This document shows positions 38,966-45,875 of a stretch of DNA of 45,875 nt, piece after piece (position 1 is the first letter of the stretch; the number at the start of each line of letters is the position of its first letter). The stretch is taken from NCBI GenBank assembly GCA_937873245.1, contig CALMVY010000034.1, positions 1-45,875 on the forward strand. Direction: 5' to 3'. The notes beneath the pieces are model-generated. The model had not been told where the DNA came from. It saw nothing but the letters and a program-made list of their open reading frames with translations, and searched no databases. Source of the stretch: an uncultured Arthrobacter sp. (GTDB lineage Bacteria; Actinomycetota; Actinomycetes; Actinomycetales; Micrococcaceae). Position numbers and translations under genes: made by a program.

Positions 38966-40365
38966 GCTGCACCTCCGGTGGTTGCTGCCTTCTGGGATTT
39001 GCCGGCGGTTGCGGCTTTCTTCTTGCGCGGGTTCATGCCGAAGATCGCCCGGACCAGCGGCGGCGCCGCGATGAACAGCACGATCAGCGACTGGACCACC
39101 AGCACGATGTCGATCGGGGTGCCGGTCTGGATCTGCATCTGGACCGCACCGGCGCGGAAGGCACCGAACAGGATGCCGGCGGCAAACGTGCCCCACGGCG
39201 TCGAACGTCCCAGCAGTGCGACGGTGATGGCATCAAAGCCGTACGTTGCCGCAACACCGTCGGTCAGGACCTTTTCGGTGCCCGCCACCTGCGCGACGCC
39301 GGCCAGGCCGGCCAGGCCGCCGGCCAGGGTCATCACGAGGATGGTGGCGCGGGGAACGTTGATGCCGGCGGTCAGAGCTGCCTTGGGGTTGGCGCCGACG
39401 GCGCGGAATTCGAAGCCGATCGTGGACCGGTTCAGCAGCCATGAGACGAACACTGTCGCCGCGATGGCCAGCAGGAAACCGAGGTGCAGCCGGTACTGGC
39501 TGCCGAAGATCTGCGGATACACCGCAGACGGGTCCAGGATCGGGGAAATCGGCGTGGTCTCCCCCGGCCGCTGGAACAGGTCCGTGTCGAGCAGGTACCG
39601 CAGGAAGTAGAGGGCGATGTAGTTGAACATGATGGTCACGATGACCTCATGGGCTCCGGTTTTCGCCTTGAGCACGCCGACCAGGCCGCCCCAGACGGCG
39701 CCGCCAACGATGCCCGCGAGCAGGACGAGCAGGAGGTGGAGCCCCATCGGCAGATCCAGGGCGAAACCCACCCAGGCGGCGAGGATGCCGGCCATGATGA
39801 TCTGGCCCTGGGCACCGATGTTGAACAGCCCGGCCCGGAAGGCCAGGGCAACGCCGAGGCCGGCGGTGATCAGCGGCGTGGCGATGGTCAGGGTCTCCAT
39901 CAGCGGCGCGAACTGGCCGGCGACGTCGTTCCCGCGCGGGTTGAAGACCGCGCCTTGGAAGAGCGCGACGTAGGAGCCGGTGGCCGCCGACCAGACGGCC
40001 GACAGGAAGTCGGTCGGCCGGGCAAAGAAGTAGCTCGACGTGGCCGCTACCACCTTGTCCGTGGCGGCAATGAGCAGGCCGCCGAGGATCAGGGCGAGGA
40101 GGACGGCCAGGATGGTCACGATGCCGTTGCCGGTGAAGATCTTTCGCAGCACCGAGTCCGGTTCCTCAGCGCCGGGGAGCTTTCCGCTCTGGGCGGAGAC
40201 CGGGACTGCGGATGGCCGCATTGCGCCGCCGGCGGTGTCCAGTGAGGTAACGAAGTCGGCGTCGTCCTCCAGGGGGTCCTGGGACTCAGCGTTCGGGGAC
40301 TGGGTTTTGGGAATCCGCTCCGGATCCGGAATGGCCGCGCGTCGCGGCTCGTTGTTCTCACTCAT
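38962..40365 (-). CDS. Nucleoside ABC transporter permease (BmpB/NupP-type)
   Basis: This 467-residue partner permease has an acidic soluble N-terminus of about 60 residues, about ten helices and a basic C-terminal tail (MNPRKKKAATAGKSQKAATT). Class features are GVALAFRAGLFNIGAQGQIIMAG, AKTGAHEVIVTIMFNYIALYF and FEFRAVGANPKAALTAGINV. Its start overlaps the end of the ATPase gene by 8 nt and its stop overlaps the next permease start, so all operon members are tightly coupled. Confidence 0.9.
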   Translation of the reverse strand: MSENNEPRRAAIPDPERIPKTQSPNAESQDPLEDDADFVTSLDTAGGAMRPSAVPVSAQSGKLPGAEEPDSVLRKIFTGNGIVTILAVLLALILGGLLIAATDKVVAATSSYFFARPTDFLSAVWSAATGSYVALFQGAVFNPRGNDVAGQFAPLMETLTIATPLITAGLGVALAFRAGLFNIGAQGQIIMAGILAAWVGFALDLPMGLHLLLVLLAGIVGGAVWGGLVGVLKAKTGAHEVIVTIMFNYIALYFLRYLLDTDLFQRPGETTPISPILDPSAVYPQIFGSQYRLHLGFLLAIAATVFVSWLLNRSTIGFEFRAVGANPKAALTAGINVPRATILVMTLAGGLAGLAGVAQVAGTEKVLTDGVAATYGFDAITVALLGRSTPWGTFAAGILFGAFRAGAVQMQIQTGTPIDIVLVVQSLIVLFIAAPPLVRAIFGMNPRKKKAATAGKSQKAATTGGAA

Positions 40366-42037
40366 GGTCGTCTCCTACAGCGCCGGAGCGGGGCTCCTGC
40401 ACGGGCTGGGCGGCGGGCGCCTGGTTCGTTGCTTTGTTCCCGGCGGCGTTGCCGGCGGCGTGTTCGGCTGGTTCCTCGGCGGGCACTTCCCCGGGATTCC
40501 GGGCCGCGTGCTTGCTCGCGGTGTCGGCTTTGGCGTCCTGCGGGGACAGCCCTGCCATCATCAGCCCGAGGACGTCGCGTCCGGTGCCGGCCGGGACGAT
40601 CCCGACCAGCTTGCCCTTGTAGAGCACTGCGATCCGGTCGGCGAGTTCGATGACCTCATCCAGTTCCGTGGACACGATCATCACGGGGGTGCCGTGATCA
40701 CGCTCGGCCACGATGCGCTTGTGCAGGAACTCGATGGATCCGACGTCCACGCCGCGGGTGGGCTGGGAGGCGATGAAAAGCCGCAGCGGCCGGGAGAGCT
40801 CCCGGGCCATCACCACCTTCTGCTGGTTGCCGCCGGAGAGAGTGCCGGCCGCGAGCGAACCCGACGGGGTGCGCACGTCGAACTCGTCGATCCGGGTTTT
40901 GGCGTTCTCCAGGACCTTGGCCGGGCTCATGCTGATGCCCTTGGCGAACGGTGCCTTGTCGTAGCGGTCCAGGATCAGGTTTTCGGCGATCGAGAAGGCA
41001 CCGATCAGGCCGTCGACCGAGCGGTCTTCCGGCACGAAGCCGACACCCGAGTTCAGGACTTCCTTGACGCTGCGGCCCAGGAGTTCCTCGCCGTCCAGCA
41101 GGATGGAGCCGTGGGTGCGTTCCTGGAGACCCAGGATCGCTTCGGTCAGTTCCGTCTGGCCGTTGCCCTGGACGCCCGCGACGGCGAGGATCTCGCCGCG
41201 TGCGATGTCGAAGCTGATGCCGTCCACAACGTGCTGGCCGCTGGGTGCGATCACGGTGAGGTCCTTGACCTGGAAGGTGGTCTCCTGGGGCTTGGCCGGG
41301 GCCTTGTCCAGTGTCAGGTTCACGGCGCGGCCCACCATCAGGGAGGCCAGTTCCGTCGTCGAGGCACTGGGGTCGGCACTGCCGACCACCTTGCCGCGCC
41401 GGATCACGGTGATGGTGTCGGAAACGGCCTTGACCTCGCGGAGTTTGTGCGAAATGAAGACGATCGAGGTGCCGTGGCTCTTGAGCTGGCGCATGATGTC
41501 CAGCAGCTCATCGGTGTCCTGTGGCGTCAGCACCGCAGTGGGCTCGTCGAGGATGAGCACCTTGGCGTCACGGACCAGCGCCTTGATGATTTCCACACGC
41601 TGCTGCACTCCCACGGGGAGGTCCTCGACCAGGGCGTCGGGGTCGACGTCGAAGCCGTACCGGTCCGAGATCTCCTTGATCTTCCGGCGGGTGTCGTCCA
41701 GGTTCAGGAATCCGCCGGCCTTGGTGGCTTCCGCCCCCAGGGCGACGTTTTCGGCAACGGTGAAAACCGGGACCAGCATGAAGTGCTGGTGCACCATACC
41801 GATGCCGGCAGCCATGGCGTCGCCCGGGCCGCGAAAAGTGACGGGTTTGTCGTCGATGAGGATCTGGCCCTCAGTGGGCTCGTACAGTCCGTACAGGACG
41901 TTCATCAGCGTGGACTTGCCCGCGCCGTTCTCGCCGAGCAGACAGTGAATCTGCCCGGGTTCAACAACCACGTCAATGTGGTCGTTGGCTACCAGGGAGC
42001 CGAAGCGTTTGGTGATCCCCTTGAGTTCAAGTTTCAA
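40358..42037 (-). CDS. Nucleoside ABC transporter ATP-binding protein (double-domain)
   Basis: This 559-residue protein fuses two ABC domains, as in sugar (RbsA) and BMP-type nucleoside importers. The first domain has Walker A GENGAGKST (35-43), a Q-loop in GMVHQHFMLVPVFTV, the signature LPVGVQQRVEIIKAL and Walker B VLILDEPTAVLTP. The second has the degenerate Walker A GVQGNGQTEL, signature LSGGNQQKVVMAREL and ASQPTRGVDVG in place of a normal Walker B. A Pro/Ala/Glu-rich tail of about 60 residues follows. TTG 42037 is the best start, by alignment with the family opening LELKGITKRFG, but its ribosome site is weak; TTG 42049 is possible. The bmpA terminator separates it from the binding protein. 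Confidence 0.88.
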   Translation of the reverse strand: MKLELKGITKRFGSLVANDHIDVVVEPGQIHCLLGENGAGKSTLMNVLYGLYEPTEGQILIDDKPVTFRGPGDAMAAGIGMVHQHFMLVPVFTVAENVALGAEATKAGGFLNLDDTRRKIKEISDRYGFDVDPDALVEDLPVGVQQRVEIIKALVRDAKVLILDEPTAVLTPQDTDELLDIMRQLKSHGTSIVFISHKLREVKAVSDTITVIRRGKVVGSADPSASTTELASLMVGRAVNLTLDKAPAKPQETTFQVKDLTVIAPSGQHVVDGISFDIARGEILAVAGVQGNGQTELTEAILGLQERTHGSILLDGEELLGRSVKEVLNSGVGFVPEDRSVDGLIGAFSIAENLILDRYDKAPFAKGISMSPAKVLENAKTRIDEFDVRTPSGSLAAGTLSGGNQQKVVMARELSRPLRLFIASQPTRGVDVGSIEFLHKRIVAERDHGTPVMIVSTELDEVIELADRIAVLYKGKLVGIVPAGTGRDVLGLMMAGLSPQDAKADTASKHAARNPGEVPAEEPAEHAAGNAAGNKATNQAPAAQPVQEPRSGAVGDDHE

Positions 42038-42144
42038 AACTCTGACCAATCTCGAAGTGTCCGGCGGGTGTGCCCGGACGGATGATGGGGCTGCAGAACC
42101 AGCGTAGTGCCTGCAGCCGGAGGCGGAACCTGTCCGCTCAACGA

Positions 42145-42192
42145 AAAGCGCCACAGCCCGTGCGGTGGTGACCGTACGGGCCGTGGCGCTTA
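42145..42192 (-). terminator. Terminator or attenuator between bmpA and the transporter genes
   Basis: A 16-bp stem with one mismatch (AAGCGCCAC.GCCCGT and its complement) surrounds a loop of about 14 nt, 11 nt past the bmpA stop. It would let the binding protein be made in excess over the membrane parts. Confidence 0.75.
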
Positions 42193-42202
42193 GCGGAAGA
42201 AG

Positions 42203-43312
42203 TTAGACCTTCGGGCTGGCTGCGGATTCAACCTTCAGCTTGCCGTCGGCGATGTCCTTCTCGATCTGGTCCAGCTCGGTCTTCAGTTCGGCCGGAACCG
42301 CGGAATCCAGGTCGTGGAACGGAGCCAGCTGGACGCCGTCGTTCGCGAGGGTGCCAACGTACGGCGCGTTGGAGAACTGGCCGTCCTTGTCCTGCTTCAC
42401 AACGGTGTAGACAGCCTCACCCATCTGCTTCATGACGGAGGAGAGCATGATGTCCTTGTAATCCGGTGCCGTGAGGAAGCCGTCGGAGTCAACCCAGATG
42501 AGCTTGACGTCCTTGCCTGCTGCCTTGGCCTCCTTCAGGGCCGCGCCCGCACCCTTGCCGACAGGACCGGCGACGGGCATCACGATGTCCGCGCCCTGAT
42601 CCAGGAAGTTCTGGGTCAGCTGCTTGCCCTTGTCCTGCTTTTCGAAGTCACCGGTGAAGGATCCGTCCTGCTTGGCCTTGTCCCAGCCAAGAACCTTGAC
42701 GTCCGTGCCCTTCTTCTCGTTGTAGTACTTCACGCCGTCGGCGTAGCCGTCCATGAAGATGGTGACCGTGGGGATCTTGATGCCGCCGAAGGTGGCGACC
42801 GTTCCGGTCTTGGTGGTGCCCGCGGCGAGGTAGCCGGCGAGGAAGGCAGCCTGCGCCGTGTCGTAGATGATGGGCTTGACGTTGGTGACGGCGGGATCGT
42901 AGCCAAAGTCGACAATCGCGAAGTGGCTGTTCGGGTTGGCCTCGGCCTGGGCCTTGGTGGCGTCGCCGAGCAGGAAGCCGACCGTGACGGTCAGGTCGCA
43001 GCCAGCCGTGACCATCGCGCGGAGGTTCGGTTCGAAGTCGTTGTTGGTCTTGGACTCGGCCTCGTTGACCTTGATGCCCAGGTCCTTCTCGGCCTTCTTC
43101 AGTCCTTCGTAGGAGGACTGGTTGAATGACTGGTCGTCGAATCCACCCGAGTCGGAGACGATGCAGCCCGTGTAGTCGCTGGCCGTGGCAGAGGCGGTGC
43201 TGCTGGCCGTCGGGGCGGCCCCGCAACCGGTCAGCAGGAGTGCAGCCGCACCGGCGGTGGCCACTCCGGCCATCGAACCGCGCTTGAAGGTTGCACGCAG
43301 AGAGTTCTTCAA
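42203..43312 (-). CDS. bmpA: BMP-family nucleoside-binding lipoprotein
   Basis: This 369-residue extracellular lipoprotein delivers nucleosides to the ABC importer encoded next to it. It has a signal peptide and lipobox LLLTGCGA. The BMP/PnrA fold includes CIVSDSGGFDDQSFNQSSYEGLKKAE, where the Asp and Phe-Asn residues line the nucleoside pocket of PnrA-type proteins. DQGADIVMPVAGPVGKGAG and LIWVDSDGF follow. It starts with TTG 43312, preceded by GGAGGAAAA. The long leader region upstream contains a TGCGCC-GA-GGCGCA hairpin. Gene order bmpA-ATPase-permease-permease-cdd-deoA fixes the substrate class as nucleosides. Confidence 0.92.
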   Translation of the reverse strand: MKNSLRATFKRGSMAGVATAGAAALLLTGCGAAPTASSTASATASDYTGCIVSDSGGFDDQSFNQSSYEGLKKAEKDLGIKVNEAESKTNNDFEPNLRAMVTAGCDLTVTVGFLLGDATKAQAEANPNSHFAIVDFGYDPAVTNVKPIIYDTAQAAFLAGYLAAGTTKTGTVATFGGIKIPTVTIFMDGYADGVKYYNEKKGTDVKVLGWDKAKQDGSFTGDFEKQDKGKQLTQNFLDQGADIVMPVAGPVGKGAGAALKEAKAAGKDVKLIWVDSDGFLTAPDYKDIMLSSVMKQMGEAVYTVVKQDKDGQFSNAPYVGTLANDGVQLAPFHDLDSAVPAELKTELDQIEKDIADGKLKVESAASPKV

Positions 43313-43528
43313 TTTTCCTCCAGGAAGAAAGAGTAGGCGCTACGACGGGAGCTCAATGAGTGTCTGTTGGCGGGATTGCCGCTGAAACGCTGTTTTCACT
43401 GATGGATTTCGCAGCACTGCGCCGAGGCGCACTGATGCAAGCCACTTTAGTGTCCTGTGACACGTCGAGGTAGCACAGTTCACAGTGATTCCGCAGATTG
43501 TTGAGAACTTGTTACCAAGCAGTAGAGA
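43313..43528. other. Upstream region of bmpA
   Basis: The 216 nt before the MDR terminator hold no gene. They contain the perfect hairpin TGCGCC-GA-GGCGCA (43418-43431), TAAAGT as a possible minus-strand -10, and two distant half-sites CTGTGA/TCACAG 19 nt apart. I cannot assign the promoter with confidence. Confidence 0.4.
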
Positions 43529-43569
43529 CAGCAGAGCCCGCACCGGAATGTCCGGTGCGGGCTCTGCTG
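43529..43569 (-). terminator. Terminator downstream of the MDR oxidoreductase
   Basis: A perfect 19-bp stem, CAGCAGAGCCCGCACCGGA with its complement, has a 3-nt loop and starts 13 nt past the stop. It closes the ohrR-ohr-oxidoreductase unit. Confidence 0.85.
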
Positions 43570-43582
43570 CCTACGGACCGCG

Positions 43583-44614
43583 CTAGAGGCGGACCAGCAT
43601 CTTGCCGGTGTTGGCGCCGTCGAGGAGATCCATGAAGGCCTGGGGGGCGTTTTCCAGTCCGTCCACGATGGTCTCGTCGTAGCGCACGGTGCCGTCGGCG
43701 AGCCAGCCCGACATGGTCGCGACAAACTCGGCCATGTGCTGCCAGTAGCCGCCGACCAGGAAGCCCTTGAGGGTCAGCTGCTTGCCGATGGCCTGCATGA
43801 GGTTCCGCGGAGCCGGGGTGGGCTCGGTTGAGTTGTACTGCGAGATGGCGCCGCACATGGCCACGCGGCCGCCGACTGTGAGCGCCGACAGGGCGGCTTC
43901 GAGGTGTTCCCCGCCGACGTTGTCGAAGTACACGTCGATCCCGCGTTCACCGGCGGCCTCGGCGAGCTGCCCGGCCACCGGACCGTCGTGGTAGTTGAAC
44001 GCCGCGTCGAAGCCGAGTTCCAGCAGCCGTGCCACCTTTTCCGGGGAACCGGCGCTGCCGATGACGCGGGACGCACCCATGGCCTTGGCAATCTGCCCCA
44101 CCAGTGAGCCGACGGCCCCTGCCGCGCCCGATACGAAGACGACTTCGCCGGCCTTGAACTCCGCCACCTTCAGCAGGCCTGCGTACGCAGTCAGGCCGGT
44201 CATGCCCAGCGCTCCAAGGAACGCCGGCGCGGGGGCCAGGTCGGTGCGGGCGGGAGTGGTTGCGCCGGCGTCGAGCACGGCGTATTCGCGCCAGCCCAGG
44301 GAATGGACGACGGCGTCGCCCACCTTCCGGTCCGCGGAACGGGAGGCGATGACCTCGCCGACGGCGCCGCCGTCGAGTGCGGCGTCCAGGGCGAAAGGCG
44401 CCGAGTAGGACTTGACGTCGTTCATCCGGCCGCGCATGTAGGGATCCACCGAGATGAACAGGTTGCGGACCAGGACCTGGCCGTCCTGGAGTTCAGGCAG
44501 GGCAGTCTCGGCCAGGCGGAAGTTCTCCGGCACGGGGCGTCCGTGCGGCCGGGAGGCCAGCTGGATTTCGCGGGTGGTGGCGGGAAGGGTGATGGTTTCG
44601 GTGCTGGCGCTCAT
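43583..44614 (-). CDS. NADP-dependent MDR-family oxidoreductase (CurA/LTB4DH-like)
   Basis: This 343-residue zinc-independent medium-chain reductase belongs to the leukotriene B4 dehydrogenase/curcumin reductase branch, which reduces the double bond of enones and similar reactive carbonyls with NADPH. It opens with REIQLASRPHGRPVPENFRL and has SVDPYMRGRMND. The nucleotide loop is VSGAAGAVGSLVGQIAKAMG, and YFDNVGGEHLEAAL is family-typical. The start overlaps the ohr stop by 4 nt (ATGA), so it is cotranscribed. With Ohr and OhrR it suggests handling of lipid peroxides and the aldehydes and enones they yield. Confidence 0.9.
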   Translation of the reverse strand: MSASTETITLPATTREIQLASRPHGRPVPENFRLAETALPELQDGQVLVRNLFISVDPYMRGRMNDVKSYSAPFALDAALDGGAVGEVIASRSADRKVGDAVVHSLGWREYAVLDAGATTPARTDLAPAPAFLGALGMTGLTAYAGLLKVAEFKAGEVVFVSGAAGAVGSLVGQIAKAMGASRVIGSAGSPEKVARLLELGFDAAFNYHDGPVAGQLAEAAGERGIDVYFDNVGGEHLEAALSALTVGGRVAMCGAISQYNSTEPTPAPRNLMQAIGKQLTLKGFLVGGYWQHMAEFVATMSGWLADGTVRYDETIVDGLENAPQAFMDLLDGANTGKMLVRL

Positions 44615-45042
44615 GCGGCGACCTCCAGGATCTTGATGTCGACAGTGATGTTGCCTCGGGTGGCATTGGAGTAGGGGCAGATTTCGTGAGCCCTGGCCAC
44701 GAGGGCCTCCGCGGCCTTTCGGTCCACGGCGGGCAGGGCGATTTCGAGTTCCGCGGCGATGCCGTAACCGGATCCGTCGCCGAGGGCGCCGAGGTGGATC
44801 CGGGCGGCGACGGCGGAATCCGTCAGGTCGGCCTTTTGCTGGCGGCCGACGAGGCGAAGGGCCGAGTGGAAGCAGGCCGCGTACCCCGCGGCGAAGAGCT
44901 GCTCCGGGTTGGTTCCTTCACCGTCGCCGCCGAGTTCCACGGGGCTGGCCAGGGCCACGCTGAGCTTGCCGTCCTTGGTGACGGCGGTGCCGTCGCGGCC
45001 TTCGCCCGAGGCCAGGGCCTCGGCGGTGTAGAGAGTCTTCAT
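44611..45042 (-). CDS. ohr: Organic hydroperoxide resistance protein Ohr
   Basis: Ohr is a thiol peroxidase that reduces organic and fatty-acid hydroperoxides using lipoylated partners. The 143-residue protein has both catalytic cysteines in context: C57 in NPEQLFAAGYAACFHSAL and C122 in EICPYSNATRGN. R16 near the N-terminus (GEGRDG) fits the catalytic Arg loop. Its start has only a weak ribosome site, and no operator-like palindrome was found in the 147-nt gap to ohrR. It may therefore be transcribed from the ohrR promoter as ohrR-ohr-MDR. Confidence 0.93.
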   Translation of the reverse strand: MKTLYTAEALASGEGRDGTAVTKDGKLSVALASPVELGGDGEGTNPEQLFAAGYAACFHSALRLVGRQQKADLTDSAVAARIHLGALGDGSGYGIAAELEIALPAVDRKAAEALVARAHEICPYSNATRGNITVDIKILEVAA

Positions 45043-45189
45043 GGGGTTCCGATCTGTTGGGAAAATCTGGCGGCCGGCGGCGAATTCGCCGGAAGCCTGC
45101 TCGGGCGCCGTACACCTCCGGCGAGCCGGCGCGCCTGCCGCGGTTTCGGCGTCGGCGGCTTCTGCGGCGTCTACAGGGAAGGGCGGGCT

Positions 45190-45624
45190 TCAGCGGGGGG
45201 TGTGCAGCGCGGCGGCGAGCCGGCCGAGGGTCTCCCGGAGCTGGTCAAGTTCTGCTGGAGAAAGCCCGGCCGCGTCGGCAAGCCGTTGCGGTATGCCCGT
45301 GGCCCGTGCACTCAGCGCCGTACCGGCCCCGGTAAGGAACACCTCCACGCGGCGTTCGTCCGCCGCGGACCGGCGCCGTTCCACGAAACCCAGGGCTTCG
45401 AGCCGCTTGAGCAGCGGGGAGAGTGTGCCGGAGTCCAGCCCCAGCTCCTCCCCCAGTTCGCGGACGCTGCGCGGTTCCTCTTCCCAGAGGACCAGCATGA
45501 CGAGGTACTGCGGGTAGGTCAGGCCGAGTTCGTCGAGCATCGGCCGGTAGGCGGCGGTGGCCGCCCGCGACGCGGAGTACATGGCAAAGCACAGTTGCCG
45601 GTTGAGGCGGGGGGCGTCGGTCAT
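45190..45624 (-). CDS. ohrR: MarR-family peroxide sensor OhrR (one-cysteine type)
   Basis: This 144-residue dimeric winged-helix repressor senses organic hydroperoxides. The N-terminal LNRQLCFAMYSASR carries the reactive cysteine C12; no other cysteine is present, so it is the one-Cys type that relies on mixed-disulfide formation. The conserved Tyr residues of the sensing pocket (AAYRPMLDELGLTYPQYLVML) and the wing ERRRSAADERRVEVFLT are present. ATG 45624 is preferred over 45657 because TATCGT lies 6 nt before it and the longer frame crosses the operator. It is followed on the strand by ohr. Confidence 0.92.
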   Translation of the reverse strand: MTDAPRLNRQLCFAMYSASRAATAAYRPMLDELGLTYPQYLVMLVLWEEEPRSVRELGEELGLDSGTLSPLLKRLEALGFVERRRSAADERRVEVFLTGAGTALSARATGIPQRLADAAGLSPAELDQLRETLGRLAAALHTPR

Positions 45625-45630
45625 GCAATA

Positions 45631-45636
45631 ACGATA
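45631..45636 (-). promoter_or_regulatory. ohrR -10 hexamer TATCGT, leaderless geometry
   Basis: On the minus strand TATCGT ends 6 nt before ATG 45624. Confidence 0.6.
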
Positions 45637-45642
45637 GCTCGC

Positions 45643-45666
45643 AATTGAATTGTGCACAACTCAATT
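45643..45666. promoter_or_regulatory. OhrR-type operator, 24-bp palindrome
   Basis: Arms AATTGAATTGTG and CACAACTCAATT are complementary at 11 of 12 positions around the core TTGTGCACAA. The centre lies about 30 nt upstream of the predicted start point, over the -35 region, the right place for autorepression. Confidence 0.7.
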
Positions 45667-45713
45667 AACGCGATTGGCCGCCAGCGACCGGCGCCGGCTT
45701 GCCGAGGTCAGAG

Positions 45714-45748
45714 TTCGCGCCCATGAAACGCCGGACGACGGGCGCGAA
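45714..45748 (-). terminator. Possible terminator of the right-edge gene
   Basis: TTCGCGCCC pairs perfectly with GGGCGCGAA over 9 bp around a 17-nt loop, 61 nt beyond the right-edge stop codon. The long loop and absent T-run make this tentative. Confidence 0.35.
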
Positions 45749-45808
45749 GTCCCACCTCGACGGTCGCCCGCCACACAGCCGGCGGCGCCGGGGCGGCAGC
45801 GGCAGGAA

Positions 45809-45875
45809 TTAAAGGTCGCGGATGGTGCGCAGGGCTGCGGCGGTGAGGACCTTGATGCCCAGGCCCAGGGCGCGT
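45809..45875 (-). CDS. C-terminal end of an unidentified gene cut by the window edge
   Basis: The minus strand reads RALGLGIKVLTAAALRTIRDL and then TAA at 45809-45811. Codon bias is high-GC and gene-like, but only 21 residues are inside the window, so no family can be named. The rest of the gene lies beyond 45875. Confidence 0.5.
   Translation of the reverse strand, partial: RALGLGIKVLTAAALRTIRDL

Noticed and set aside
39484..40245. A 253-codon plus-strand frame rich in Glu and Gln
   Set aside because: It is a shadow of the nucleoside permease on the opposite strand.
40040..42085. A 681-codon plus-strand frame
   Set aside because: It is antisense to the ABC ATPase, which has all its motifs intact; the plus-strand product is low-complexity.
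45043..45189. OhrR operator upstream of ohr
   Set aside because: I looked for an AT-rich palindrome like the one at 45643-45666 and found none; the gap is GC-rich.

Overview
The window reads as a high-GC Gram-positive chromosome segment from an Arthrobacter/Pseudarthrobacter-like member of the Micrococcaceae. The evidence is the very GC-rich codon use, frequent GTG/TTG starts, a mycothiol-conjugate amidase (Mca), and the conserved actinobacterial block mazG-eno-ftsB-DUF501-ppx. The species call is an inference; no rRNA is present. The first ~840-850 bases do not fit. They are lower in GC and carry a minus-strand EamA-type transporter broken at exactly the point where a plus-strand Arthrobacter-type gene is also broken. 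An assembly chimera is the simplest reading, a recombination join the alternative.

Layout. 1-2.4 kb: foreign EamA fragment, a 5'-truncated hypothetical gene, a GNAT acetyltransferase. 2.5-9.4 kb: PIN-PhoH ATPase, short-chain cis-prenyltransferase, PAQR/hemolysin III membrane protein, HAD hydrolase, small membrane protein, Mca, DUF4307 protein, GreA. 9.4-16.3 kb: rhomboid protease, threonine dehydratase, AI-2E-type permease, aldose epimerase divergent from galactokinase, thiolase. 16.3-23.9 kb: Bax-inhibitor-1 family protein, a branched-chain amino-acid ABC operon (two permeases, two ATPases), its separately and oppositely transcribed binding lipoprotein, and an unusual tRNA with a UAA anticodon. 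23.9-30.7 kb: ACT-GNAT fusion, type II NADH dehydrogenase, subtilase, Ppx/GppA, DUF501, FtsB-like protein. 30.8-37 kb: enolase, MazG, adenosine deaminase, two DedA proteins. 35.9-43.3 kb: a nucleoside uptake and salvage operon (BMP lipoprotein, ABC ATPase, two permeases, cytidine deaminase, thymidine phosphorylase). 43.6-45.7 kb: MDR oxidoreductase, Ohr and a one-cysteine OhrR-type MarR regulator. The right edge cuts a minus-strand gene of unknown function.

The coding content is mostly ordinary housekeeping and metabolism; I found no phage, IS, CRISPR or secretion cluster. The most interesting signals are regulatory. Eleven start codons sit exactly 6-7 nt after a TANNNT -10 hexamer, which is leaderless architecture. 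One of these drives a 14-codon reading frame whose stop overlaps the galK start. Three GTGA-N6-TCAC (CRP/GlxR-like) palindromes precede the liv operon, the liv binding protein and ndh. A near-perfect 24-bp palindrome overlaps the ohrR promoter. Several tandem repeats lie in leaders or promoters. The UAA-anticodon tRNA has a Leu-type D arm but no long variable arm.
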